From: Nostoc sp. CHAB 5844 | GTDB taxonomy: Bacteria; Cyanobacteriota; Cyanobacteriia; Cyanobacteriales; Nostocaceae | Direction of reading: 5' to 3' | Length of the DNA stretch: 64,000 nt | Assembly: GCF_020829595.1 (NCBI RefSeq) | Contig: NZ_JAIVFW010000002.1 | Span: forward strand, 186,001-250,000 | Part shown: positions 1-8,764 of the stretch, piece after piece | Position numbering within the stretch: position 1 is the first letter of the stretch | How the letters are laid out: each line of letters starts with the position of its first letter | Translations under genes and position numbers: made by a program | Notes under the pieces: generated by a model | Database searches by the model: none | What the model was told of the DNA's origin: nothing | What the model saw: only the letters and a program-made list of their open reading frames with translations

Positions 1-392
1 TAGCAGCGCGGTTAGTACAATTGGGTGATTTAGGTGTAGGAGAAATTGGAGATGAAGCTTACGAAATTGGGATGCAGTTGTTGACACGTAATTCTGGCGA
101 ACCTATATGGGAATATGACGGGCCAGATGCTTTCAGCACAAATTTCCCACCAGCAGAAAGCTACGCAGTACAAGAAGAAACAGAAACAACCGATAACTCT
201 GCCTCGGAAGGAGATTACCAAACCGTTACCCTAGAACAGTTGTTTGGGATGATGCAGGAAGATCAAAACTTACGCCAGCAGATTTCTCAGCAACTCGGAA
301 TTGAGTCAGACGATCCAGAAGTGATTATCAAGGAATTGGTTAATCAATACTATACTCCCAGTAATTCAACTTCCGATGAAACGCTGGCTTAA
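1..392 (+). CDS. C-terminal part of WEY-repeat/GEIG-type protein (5' end outside window)
   Basis: The reading frame is open from base 3 at the left edge, so the gene begins upstream of the window. The visible part carries a segment (VQLGDLGVGEIGDEAYEIG, then LTRN) that closely matches residues 105-130 of the next gene at 865, followed by a WEYDG motif, so the two are paralogues. The C-terminal 60 residues are acidic and Gln-rich. It lacks the TPR and CHAT parts of its neighbour. The family has no function known to me; I infer a partner or truncated duplicate of the TPR-CHAT protein. Confidence 0.7.
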   Translation, partial: AARLVQLGDLGVGEIGDEAYEIGMQLLTRNSGEPIWEYDGPDAFSTNFPPAESYAVQEETETTDNSASEGDYQTVTLEQLFGMMQEDQNLRQQISQQLGIESDDPEVIIKELVNQYYTPSNSTSDETLA

Positions 393-665
393 GCAAATCC
401 ATCAATTTTGGATTGTATAGCTGTAGTCACTTAAGTTAGGACAGTGTTGATGGCTCAAAGTCTTGAATTCACAGGGTTTATACTCAGCGAGAAGTTGCGT
501 GCGGTGAACCACTTGCGGTGGACGGGTTTCCCGGCATAAGCAAAGTAGTGAACCCGGAGGGGGGTTCCCCCGCCCTTGCAAACTTCGGTGACTCAGCACT
601 CAGCACTTTATGATCAATGGATGACAACTAACAAAGTTTTGTATATTTTTTATAAACATCTACCC

Positions 666-758
666 TAGGACTTACGCAAAAATTGCCACAAAGCTTAATT
701 TATCGAACCGCCAAAGCGCCAAGAACGCCAAGAATTCGTAGAGTGTGCGTAAGTCCTA
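666..758. repeat. MITE-like inverted-repeat element
   Basis: A 93-bp element is bounded by perfect 13-bp terminal inverted repeats, TAGGACTTACGCA at the left and its complement TGCGTAAGTCCTA at the right. The centre holds CCAAAGCGCCAAGAACGCCAAG. Elements with these ends are common in Nostocales genomes. It is non-coding and non-autonomous. Confidence 0.75.
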
Positions 759-809
759 TACCCGATAAACCCGTTAATATCAGTGGGTTCCACGCAAATC
801 TAGATTTTT

Positions 810-838
810 TTGACATAACGATCGCTACAATCTAGGAT
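810..838 (+). promoter_or_regulatory. Sigma70-type promoter of the TPR-CHAT gene
   Basis: TTGACA at 810-815 and TAGGAT at 833-838 are separated by 17 bp, matching the housekeeping consensus. The predicted start of transcription is near 845, leaving a leader of about 20 nt before the ATG at 865. Confidence 0.6.
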
Positions 839-864
839 AAACAAAACCTTCAGAGTATGTACAG

Positions 865-3800
865 ATGCTCACGCAGCTATGGCAGTGGCTTAAAACACAG
901 TCAAACCAGCCCACTGGTAGTAAACAGACTTTAAAAACGGTTAGAGAACAGGAGATGGTAGAACCACCTCCTGAGTTAACTAATGCTGATTTGGAACTTC
1001 TGTTTACCCAACTGCTAGAAGGGGTACATCAAGGACGAGGACAACAGTGGGCTATTAAATATCTCCAACGCATGGAAGACCGTATTAGTACACAGCGTTG
1101 GATAGATTGGTTACTAAACTTCGGTGAAAGATTGTTAATCTCATCTGCGCCTAATCAGCAGTTAGCAGCGCAGATGGTACAACTAGGGGAACTGAATATC
1201 GGCAAAGTTGGGGAACTTTCCTATGACATTGGTATCCGATTAATGACGCGGAATCTGGATGAATGGGATGAGGACGCTGAGGAACAACCAGATGCATCCA
1301 CAACTAACTATGAAAGCGATGTGTTAAATACACCCGGACAGAATTTGCTGCGTAATTTAGGCGAATCGTTGTGGGAATATGACGAATTAGCACCTTCCAC
1401 TAGTCCACAACCGCCAGAAAACTCAACTGACGAAGTTTCCACAGAAAATGTCGCAGAAATCGTTTGGGAATACACAGGAGAAGAATTTGTAGTTAGTACA
1501 GTACCCCAAGCAGACGCAACAGAAAACACAGCCGCATCAATTTGGGAGTACGCAGGGGAAGAATTTGAAGATACTACACCCCAAGAATACGCCACAGAAA
1601 AAACAGATAAATCAACTTGGGAGAATGCAAAAGAAGAATTCGCCGCCACCACCTCATCTCAGGAAATGGCAACAGAAAATCAACAACAAGTAACTGGGGA
1701 AACAGAGGAATTTGCACCTGCCGCAACAGCAGGGTTTCTGACTCCGGCTGCGGAAGATGTTATTGGTAACTTAGGCGAATTGTTATTAGAATATCCAGCA
1801 CAACAGATAAGAATTGTCAACACGGCATCAAATTCAACAGTATTTTTAGGAAATTTTTGGGAGCAGTATTTAGCAAATTTAGATCCAAATGTCGCCTACA
1901 CTCTAGATGAACTGCTGGGTAGGCTAGATCAAAGCGCTCATTTAGTGCAGCAGTTAGCGATCAATTTGACAACACAATCTAACCCGTCTCCACCTACTAC
2001 AACTAATCCGGCAAATGCGGTAATCCAAGCACAAGCCTGGTTTTATCAAGGTTTGCAACAAGCCAAAACTGGAGATTTGGCAGGTGCGATCGCTTCCTAC
2101 GATCGCGCTATAGAATTGCAACCAGAATCGTATGAATATTGGTTTAATCGCGGCTTGACTTTGTTCCATTTAGAACGGTTTGCTGAAGCTGTAGCTGCCT
2201 ATGACACAGCTATTGACTTGAAACCAGACCATTTCAAAGCTTGGTACAATCGCGGCGGCACTTTGGGTGAATTGGGTTTATTTGCCGAAGCGATCGCATC
2301 TTTCAATCAAGCTATAGAAATCCAGCCCAATTACCCAGAAGCTTGGGCAAGTAAGGCTTTGGCACTGTTGAAATTGGGTCATCTGGGGGAAGCCATAGCA
2401 AGTTACGATCAAGCGTTAGAATTGCAACCCCAAGACCCAGAAACATGGTATTACCGAGGCATCGCTTTAGCTGTCAGCGAACAAAATGAAGCAGCGATCG
2501 CCTCTTACAATCAAGCTTTAGAACTGCAACCAGACTATCACGAAGTTTGGATTGACCGGGGTGTAGTGCTGTTTAATTTAAAACAGTGGTCAGAAGCGAT
2601 CGCTTCTTGGGATAAAGCCCTGGCTGCCCAATCTGATTTTTATTTAGCTTGGTATAATCGAGGTGTGGCGCTAGATAATTTAGGCAGACGCGAAGAAGCG
2701 ATCGCCTCTTATGAAAAAGCCATAGCCATTAAACCCGACTTTCATCTAGCTTGGTACAATCAGGCAGTAGCACTGTTTTATTTAAAACATTATATTGAAG
2801 CGATCGTTGCTTACGATAACGCTTTACAAATCAAACCTGACTACTGGGAAGCTTGGATTGGTAGAGGTGCAGCGGTTGGTCATGTACCAGAGACAGATGT
2901 ATTAAATTTATCAACAAGCATCGCCACCAATTCTGCCTTAAAGCAAGGTGGTTATGTCGGTAAACTAGCCAGCTATGAACAAGGGTTAAAACAAATCCGC
3001 CCAGATACTCACCCTGAAGGTTGGGGTAGATTGCATCTAGCTATTGGTAACACCCATTATGAGCAAGGCAAAAAACAACCAGCATCCCGCCAACATTGGC
3101 GCAAATCTGTATTTGGCTACAATCAAGCACTGTTAACTCTTAGCTGGGAAGGGTTTCCCCAGTTGCATTTAGAAATACTGCAATCTTTAATCAAAGTACT
3201 GTTAGGTTTAGGGCAAATCACACAAGCACAGGAATTACAACAACGGGCTGCTAATTTATTGCAAGAACTGCTGAGTGATGAGACTCGTTCCGATGAGAGT
3301 AAAAAACAGTTGGCGCTCAAATTTGCTGGAATTGGGCAATTAGCAGTTGACTTTTTAGTAGAATCTGGTGACTTAGTTGAAGCTTGGGAACTAGCAGAAC
3401 AGGGAAAAAATGCTTGTTTACAGTTGCTTTTGTTTGGCTGGCAAGATGAAATTTACTCACTTAACTATCGTTCAGTTCAACATTTACTCAATCCCACCAC
3501 TGCAATTATTTACTGGCATATTAGCCCAACCGCTCTACACACATTCATTATTAAAGATGAAGCTCCATCACCTATTTTGGTATTTATACCAGTACAAGAA
3601 CTAGGAAACATATCATCAGAAAGTAATAAACCGCTGCAAGAATTACCGTTACCTGAAGCAAGTAGAAGATTGATTGCTTTTGAACATTGGTTAGAAGACT
3701 GGAATCTAGCATATCAAGATTATTGTCAGCAAGCCCAAGACCCACAAATTAAAAGCAATCATCCGTGGCGATCGCAGATGGAAGAAAAACTATTACATCT

Positions 3801-4740
3801 GCAAAAAATTCTCGAAATTTCTACCATTATCCAAGAACTTGAAGGCATCACAAATCTAATTTTAATTCCTCACCGTGATTTGTTCAGATTGCCATTACAT
3901 ATACTTTTTAATCTCTCTAATTTTGACTCAGAAATCCCAAGTTCAGAGTCAAACTTGACTATTAGCTATTTGCCTAGTGTCCTAATAGGTTTAAACTTAC
4001 AACCTAGAATTTTAGGACAATTGCGAGAGCAAAAATTCCTCAGCATTGAATCTCCTACTAGGACAAATTATTCTCTACCAAAATTTGCCAAGTTGGAATC
4101 TGAAGTTATCAGCCAGATGTTTGATTATCCTCAACGCTTCCAAGAGGAAGCAGCTACTAAAACTAGTGTAGAAAGTGCTTTAGCGGATAATTACGATATC
4201 TTTCATTTTACAGGTAACGCCATCAACAATTTTATTGAACTGACAAAATCAGAATTGGAATTAGCAGGTGAAGACAAACTTATACTAGAAGAAATCTGTC
4301 AAAAAAATCTTACTAGTTATAACTTAGTACTACTTTCTGCATGCAAATTTGCTAGTAATCTCAACCAGAATATTACTACTGAGTATGTCTCTTTAGTTAA
4401 TGGTTTTCTCTGTAGTGGAGTTCCTCAAATTATCAGCACTCTTTGGAATGTTGAATCATCTGCCAGTGCTTTATTAATTATAGAATTTTATCGCCGACTC
4501 CAAGTAAATCAATCACCAGCTAATGCCTTAACTGAAGCTACTACATGGTTGCAAGAAGCCACAGCCAGAGAATTGACTATATGGTATGCAGATTTAATCA
4601 AATCTCTGCATCCTGATGAATTAAGAATTAGAACTTATTTAGCAACACATCTATATAGAGTTAGCAAAATAGTTCCTGATAAAAAGCCATATAATCATCC
4701 TTACTATTGGGCAGGGTTCATAATTACAGGCAGGAATTAA
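865..4740 (+). CDS. TPR-CHAT domain protein, catalytic His replaced
   Basis: This 1291-residue protein has an N-terminal helical region, then a segment of degenerate WEY...GEEF repeats (about 155-320), eight or nine TPRs (about 389-665, with typical AxxxYxxAIxLxP spacing) and a C-terminal CHAT domain (about 985-1290). CHAT domains are caspase-fold peptidases that use a His-Cys dyad. Here the Cys is present in LLSAC (C1160), but the position normally occupied by the His in HFxGHx reads HFTGNA, with N1118. Peptidase activity is therefore doubtful unless another His substitutes. The protein probably works through TPR-mediated contacts; the upstream truncated gene is a paralogue of its N-terminal part. 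Confidence 0.88.
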   Translation: MLTQLWQWLKTQSNQPTGSKQTLKTVREQEMVEPPPELTNADLELLFTQLLEGVHQGRGQQWAIKYLQRMEDRISTQRWIDWLLNFGERLLISSAPNQQLAAQMVQLGELNIGKVGELSYDIGIRLMTRNLDEWDEDAEEQPDASTTNYESDVLNTPGQNLLRNLGESLWEYDELAPSTSPQPPENSTDEVSTENVAEIVWEYTGEEFVVSTVPQADATENTAASIWEYAGEEFEDTTPQEYATEKTDKSTWENAKEEFAATTSSQEMATENQQQVTGETEEFAPAATAGFLTPAAEDVIGNLGELLLEYPAQQIRIVNTASNSTVFLGNFWEQYLANLDPNVAYTLDELLGRLDQSAHLVQQLAINLTTQSNPSPPTTTNPANAVIQAQAWFYQGLQQAKTGDLAGAIASYDRAIELQPESYEYWFNRGLTLFHLERFAEAVAAYDTAIDLKPDHFKAWYNRGGTLGELGLFAEAIASFNQAIEIQPNYPEAWASKALALLKLGHLGEAIASYDQALELQPQDPETWYYRGIALAVSEQNEAAIASYNQALELQPDYHEVWIDRGVVLFNLKQWSEAIASWDKALAAQSDFYLAWYNRGVALDNLGRREEAIASYEKAIAIKPDFHLAWYNQAVALFYLKHYIEAIVAYDNALQIKPDYWEAWIGRGAAVGHVPETDVLNLSTSIATNSALKQGGYVGKLASYEQGLKQIRPDTHPEGWGRLHLAIGNTHYEQGKKQPASRQHWRKSVFGYNQALLTLSWEGFPQLHLEILQSLIKVLLGLGQITQAQELQQRAANLLQELLSDETRSDESKKQLALKFAGIGQLAVDFLVESGDLVEAWELAEQGKNACLQLLLFGWQDEIYSLNYRSVQHLLNPTTAIIYWHISPTALHTFIIKDEAPSPILVFIPVQELGNISSESNKPLQELPLPEASRRLIAFEHWLEDWNLAYQDYCQQAQDPQIKSNHPWRSQMEEKLLHLQKILEISTIIQELEGITNLILIPHRDLFRLPLHILFNLSNFDSEIPSSESNLTISYLPSVLIGLNLQPRILGQLREQKFLSIESPTRTNYSLPKFAKLESEVISQMFDYPQRFQEEAATKTSVESALADNYDIFHFTGNAINNFIELTKSELELAGEDKLILEEICQKNLTSYNLVLLSACKFASNLNQNITTEYVSLVNGFLCSGVPQIISTLWNVESSASALLIIEFYRRLQVNQSPANALTEATTWLQEATARELTIWYADLIKSLHPDELRIRTYLATHLYRVSKIVPDKKPYNHPYYWAGFIITGRN

Positions 4741-4934
4741 TTAACCTGAGTTCGGGTTAAAGATAAGAAGGTAAAAGCTAGTCCAGTTGAGGCTAGGTTT
4801 TTTAAATTGATGAGAATAAGCAATTTAATCCGCACAAAACGTTAACGCAAAAATTAACAGGGCTACGATATCTGGAATGCACCGAACACAGATATCATGT
4901 CAATAGTTTCTGGACAAACTACAAGTAGGAACTA

Positions 4935-5573
4935 TCATGTTCCTGGACGAGAGCGAAGATGATCTGGTATATGATGGCGATCGCCTAAGATTTCTAACAA
5001 AGGGCCATTCACGTCAAATTTAACCATACTTACCGACGCGACCAAAACATTCACCCGATAGCGATAGCGTCCCAAATCAATTCCCAGTAAACTGCAAAGC
5101 ATAATCCGAATTGTAGCTTTATGGGAAACTACTAAAACATTCCCTTGGGGATGTTTTTCTTGAATTTCAGCAATTACAGGCATAGAACGGTTAGCAATAT
5201 CTACCGCCGTTTCGCCACCTAGTGGTGCATTCCAAGCGGGTTCTGTCAACCACTTTACATAGTTTTCTGGGTAATTCTCTTGGGCAAACGATTTACTCTT
5301 AGTTTCCCAAAAGCCGTAACTACCTTCTCTGAGTCCGTCACGTAACTGCATATCCATACCAATAGCATCACAAAATGGCTTGGCAGTTGCAATTGTACGC
5401 TTCATCGGGCTAACATAAACCGCTTCCCACTTCAATTTTTGATAAACATGGGCAAAACTCTCTGCCATCTGTATCCCTTCCTTTGTCAACTGGGCATCAG
5501 TTGCACCGCAGAAATTACCACTTTGACTAAAAGTAGTTTCTCCATGTCGCAGTAAATATAAATTGAGTGTCAT
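4935..5573 (-). CDS. Histidine phosphatase family protein (phosphoglycerate mutase-like)
   Basis: The protein starts MTLNLYLLRHGETTF, the catalytic RHG signature of the histidine phosphatase superfamily. Further support is SPMKRTIATA, the acid/base region EGSYGFWE, and the second catalytic His in VVSHKATIR. A longer frame opens at 5624, but the ATG at 5573 places the RHG near the N-terminus as usual. Length (212 residues) fits small-molecule or phosphoprotein phosphatases of this clan; the substrate cannot be told. It is a single gene, divergent from the gene at 5746. Confidence 0.85.
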   Translation of the reverse strand: MTLNLYLLRHGETTFSQSGNFCGATDAQLTKEGIQMAESFAHVYQKLKWEAVYVSPMKRTIATAKPFCDAIGMDMQLRDGLREGSYGFWETKSKSFAQENYPENYVKWLTEPAWNAPLGGETAVDIANRSMPVIAEIQEKHPQGNVLVVSHKATIRIMLCSLLGIDLGRYRYRVNVLVASVSMVKFDVNGPLLEILGDRHHIPDHLRSRPGT

Positions 5574-5745
5574 GGCTTGTATAGTGATTGGGATAAAGGA
5601 GTTTGTGCAAACATAAAGTACCATTAATCTCGCAATCGAGTATGTAACACCAGGACAAAGTAATTAACCAAAAAAGTCAATCAACCACAAACTCCCAATT
5701 TTTTAGCGGAAAGTCTAATGTCTTTGAGCCAAAATCCAGTGTAGG

Positions 5746-8019
5746 ATGCGGCAGATAAAGCGATCGCTAAGGGTTTCAATTGTGGTTTATGAACAAATCA
5801 AAGCCAAACTACCTCAGAAGTTTTTCCCTAAACCAGAAAACCCGCCAGTTGCAGAACCGGAACCGATTTTAACTCCTGTAATGCAACCTCCAACTCCTTT
5901 GGGAGTGGATATCATCTACCGTAAATATCGCTGCTGGACGGGAAATACTTTAGGCTGCGAATGGACACAAAAAACAGTAGAACAAAATCCTGCCAGTAAA
6001 AACTGTCAAAACTGTGGCTTTCCGGCGATTTTACCTCCAAAAACCGAGTTTCGCGGATATAAAGGTCGATATCGCATAGATAGCTATCTCGGAAATCGAG
6101 GCCTGGGACGTTTGTATCAAGGAATTCAACTAACAGACCAACAACCAGCAATCATTAAAGAATATTTACTACCCCAACTGGCTTTTAACTCGGAGGAAAC
6201 TAGAGACCGTAAACAAGCCTTTGAACGCTTGGCTGGTGTGAGTTTAGCTGATGGCAGAATTCAAGATATCCGGTTGAATTTGCCTTGGGATGGGATCGCA
6301 GATCCAGTTGCCGAACGCTGCTATCTTGTTACTAGTGGCAATATCGATGCTTATCCCACTCTCAGGACATATCTTACAAGTACGAACCAACCTATGTCAG
6401 AGAGGGATGTGTACCGTGTTCTTGACCAAGTATTACAAACTCTGCAATTTCTCCACACTCAAAAATTTAGTCTTCCGACTGGGCAAATACAACAGGGAAT
6501 CGCCCACGGTAATATCAATCTTGATAGTCTGCTGATTGCTGCAGATACTGAAGAGTTTTTTATCCATTTAAGTGATTTAGCACTGTGGGAGAAGTTGTTT
6601 GATTTATCAACTACTAAAACTATCATTCCTACTGTTGCTCAAGATTTAGTAGATTTAGGATATGTCGCCTTTTATTTATTAGCATGCAATACGTTAGATG
6701 CAGATATTGACCCGAAAAAAGAGCAGTATTGGCAATCAGTAACTCCAGATTTTCAAGCTTTTTTATTCAGACTTTTAGCACTAGATATACCATTTAATAA
6801 TGCCGAAGAAGCACGATACATATTATTGAAAATTCATCAGGCTTTACCTAAGCAAGTATTAATAATCACAGCAAAGTCTGAAAATCAAAAAAATAAACTT
6901 TATCGTTCATCTAAATTATTTTTAAGTATATTAGGTATAGTATTTTTAGTTGGATTAATATTGTGGCTAGTTCAGAAATTTCAATATCGAGAAAATGTAG
7001 TTGAAGAACCAGTAGTTTGTTGTTTAAAAAGTGTGACTGGTGTACCTGCGGGGAAATTTAACTATAGTGCTGAAAAAGACAGTACTTGGAGTTTTATCCG
7101 GCGACAAAGCAATTTGATATTGCAAAATCAAACTCTGGAAGAAGAGTTAAAAGCAAGTCAGCCGAAATTGCAGTTAAATTACCAGCCAGAGGATAGTATA
7201 GAACAAGCGATCGCTAACATACAATCCAGTAAAGCAGACTTTGCGATCGCTAATATGATTGAACCATTTAGTCCAGAGTTGAGGCATAAAGAATTTGCCT
7301 ATGATGGTTTAGTTGTATTTGTAGCTTTTAGTTACTCAAAACGTGATAAAAGTCTACCAAAAGCGCTAAATGGTCAGATTAGTATTGAGCAATTACAAGA
7401 TTTATATACAGGTAAAATTACCAACTGGAAACAATTAAAAGGAGCAAAATTACCTAATTTACCAGTAAGTCTTTACATACCAAAAAATGCAGAATCAATC
7501 AGAATATTTGAACAACGAGTCCTGCAACATGCAAGTGCGATCGCAGCTTTCCGTAATTTACAACAACAAAAAACAAGTACATCGTTTACAAATTCGACAG
7601 TTAATATCACGTCTTTGTCAACCTTAGAAATCCTGCAAAAAGTCTTGCGTGACTTTGAAGAAGAAAATATTGGTAGTATTGGCTTTGCTACACTCAGTCA
7701 AGTATTTGGTCAGTGTTCTGCTTATCCTTTAGCTATAGCATACAGCAATAAAGCTGCGGTTCAAACTTTAGTACAAGATAATGGTAAATCAATAGATCCA
7801 AATACTGATTTATGTGATGATAAAGGTAGTTATAAGCCTAACATCCAAGTTTTTCAAACAGGCAAATATCCCTTAAGCTATCCATTAGTTGTATTGTATC
7901 CAGGAGATAATAGCCGTCCGCCTATCGGTCAAAAATTTGCGGAAATGTTGAGAACCGCAGAAGTACAACAACTATTAGAGAAAGCTGGTTTAGTACCGCT
8001 ATATGAAAGTAAACCTTGA
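5746..8019 (+). CDS. Membrane pseudokinase fused to PstS-like substrate-binding domain
   Basis: The 757-residue protein has a zinc-ribbon-like N-terminus (Cys pairs in about 60-95, ending CQNCGF) and a Ser/Thr kinase-like fold (about 105-365). A transmembrane helix follows at about 390-410 (LFLSILGIVFLVGLILWL), then an extracytoplasmic part (425-757) resembling phosphate-type periplasmic binding proteins. The kinase catalytic loop reads H254-G-N instead of HRD, and the metal-binding DFG appears as DLA, so I infer a pseudokinase. The binding domain would sense a ligand outside the membrane and signal to the kinase-like part. It lies 70 bp upstream of the tail-protein genes and reads the same way. 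Confidence 0.75.
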   Translation: MRQIKRSLRVSIVVYEQIKAKLPQKFFPKPENPPVAEPEPILTPVMQPPTPLGVDIIYRKYRCWTGNTLGCEWTQKTVEQNPASKNCQNCGFPAILPPKTEFRGYKGRYRIDSYLGNRGLGRLYQGIQLTDQQPAIIKEYLLPQLAFNSEETRDRKQAFERLAGVSLADGRIQDIRLNLPWDGIADPVAERCYLVTSGNIDAYPTLRTYLTSTNQPMSERDVYRVLDQVLQTLQFLHTQKFSLPTGQIQQGIAHGNINLDSLLIAADTEEFFIHLSDLALWEKLFDLSTTKTIIPTVAQDLVDLGYVAFYLLACNTLDADIDPKKEQYWQSVTPDFQAFLFRLLALDIPFNNAEEARYILLKIHQALPKQVLIITAKSENQKNKLYRSSKLFLSILGIVFLVGLILWLVQKFQYRENVVEEPVVCCLKSVTGVPAGKFNYSAEKDSTWSFIRRQSNLILQNQTLEEELKASQPKLQLNYQPEDSIEQAIANIQSSKADFAIANMIEPFSPELRHKEFAYDGLVVFVAFSYSKRDKSLPKALNGQISIEQLQDLYTGKITNWKQLKGAKLPNLPVSLYIPKNAESIRIFEQRVLQHASAIAAFRNLQQQKTSTSFTNSTVNITSLSTLEILQKVLRDFEEENIGSIGFATLSQVFGQCSAYPLAIAYSNKAAVQTLVQDNGKSIDPNTDLCDDKGSYKPNIQVFQTGKYPLSYPLVVLYPGDNSRPPIGQKFAEMLRTAEVQQLLEKAGLVPLYESKP

Positions 8020-8091
8020 GTAGACTTTTGGCTAATAGTCCAGATGTAAACTTATTTGATATATATAAGTTTATTTCTTAGTTTTTTATAT

Positions 8092-8241
8092 ATGAATGAT
8101 GATAGAGATCAGCAAAAAGCGCTTGCCAAGTTAGCAGGAAAGATAATGCGCGATCGTCAACTGCTATGGAAATTGACTGATAAAGTTTATGAATTGATGA
8201 AAGAAGATTTACAGCAGCAAAAAGAAAAGATTAGAAATTAG
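8092..8241 (+). CDS. Small helical protein linked to tail-tube gene
   Basis: A 49-residue, highly charged, wholly helical protein. A TTG start at 8056 would add a hydrophobic stretch; the ATG at 8092 is preferred although no clear ribosome-binding site is seen. Its C-terminus, LTDKVYELMKEDLQQQKEK, resembles the C-terminus of the large repeat protein two genes downstream (LAREVYKMLKQRLDIERER). It lies 13 bp before the tail-tube gene. I infer a small tail or baseplate accessory protein of a contractile injection system; the exact role is unknown. Confidence 0.6.
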   Translation: MNDDRDQQKALAKLAGKIMRDRQLLWKLTDKVYELMKEDLQQQKEKIRN

Positions 8242-8254
8242 ATAGGAGTAAGTA

Positions 8255-8758
8255 ATGGCTAATACTAGCCGAGAATTAAACTATGTTACTGCCAATAGAT
8301 TTTATGTAGAAATCGAAAGTAATATCACCGCCTGTTTTACAGAATGTCAAGGTTTGGGTATTAATATCAAAACTGAAAAATTTGCTGAAGGTGGTGTTAA
8401 TAATCAACAAAGAGTATTGTTAAATCCCGCAGATTTCTCGGATGTTACCCTCAAACGTGGCATTACTAACGACTTAACATTCTGGAATTGGATTAATAAA
8501 ATTTTCAGTGGCGCAATAGAACGACGTAACGTAAATATTTTAGTTTTTAATCAAGCCGGAGAAACAATGCAATGTTGGACTTTAATTGGTGCTGTACCTA
8601 TTTCATGGAAAGCACCAAGCTTAAGCGCAGATTCTAGCACAGTTGCTATTGAAGAATTAACTTTGACTTACGAAGGCTTGAAAGTTGATAAAACAAGGTC
8701 TGGCGGTGCATCAATTCTTACTGGACGTGATAGCTTAGGATTCTTTTCTAGTAATTGA
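8255..8758 (+). CDS. Contractile tail tube protein (T4 gp19/Hcp-like family)
   Basis: This 167-residue protein shows the conserved features of the phage tail tube (gp19) family: N-terminal NRFYVEIESNITACFTEC, FAEGGVNNQQRV, TLKRGITN, FWNWINKIFSG, and a C-terminal WKAPSLSADSSTVAIEELTL. Such proteins form the inner tube of phage tails and of extracellular or thylakoid-anchored contractile injection systems of cyanobacteria. A GGAG ribosome-binding site precedes the ATG. No sheath, baseplate or AAA ATPase gene is within the window, so the rest of the machine must lie to the left or elsewhere. Confidence 0.88.
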   Translation: MANTSRELNYVTANRFYVEIESNITACFTECQGLGINIKTEKFAEGGVNNQQRVLLNPADFSDVTLKRGITNDLTFWNWINKIFSGAIERRNVNILVFNQAGETMQCWTLIGAVPISWKAPSLSADSSTVAIEELTLTYEGLKVDKTRSGGASILTGRDSLGFFSSN

Positions 8759-8764
8759 TAATAT

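Larger units (their letters stand above)
393..864. other. Intergenic region with repeats and a promoter
   Basis: This 472-bp gap has no convincing gene. It contains GC-rich cyanobacterial repeat sequence (about 490-600, including proline-codon-like CCCGGAGG text and a CAGCACTCAGCACT motif), one inverted-repeat element (666-758) and a strong promoter just before the next gene. A 65-codon minus-strand frame here lies in the repeat and is not credible. Confidence 0.6.
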
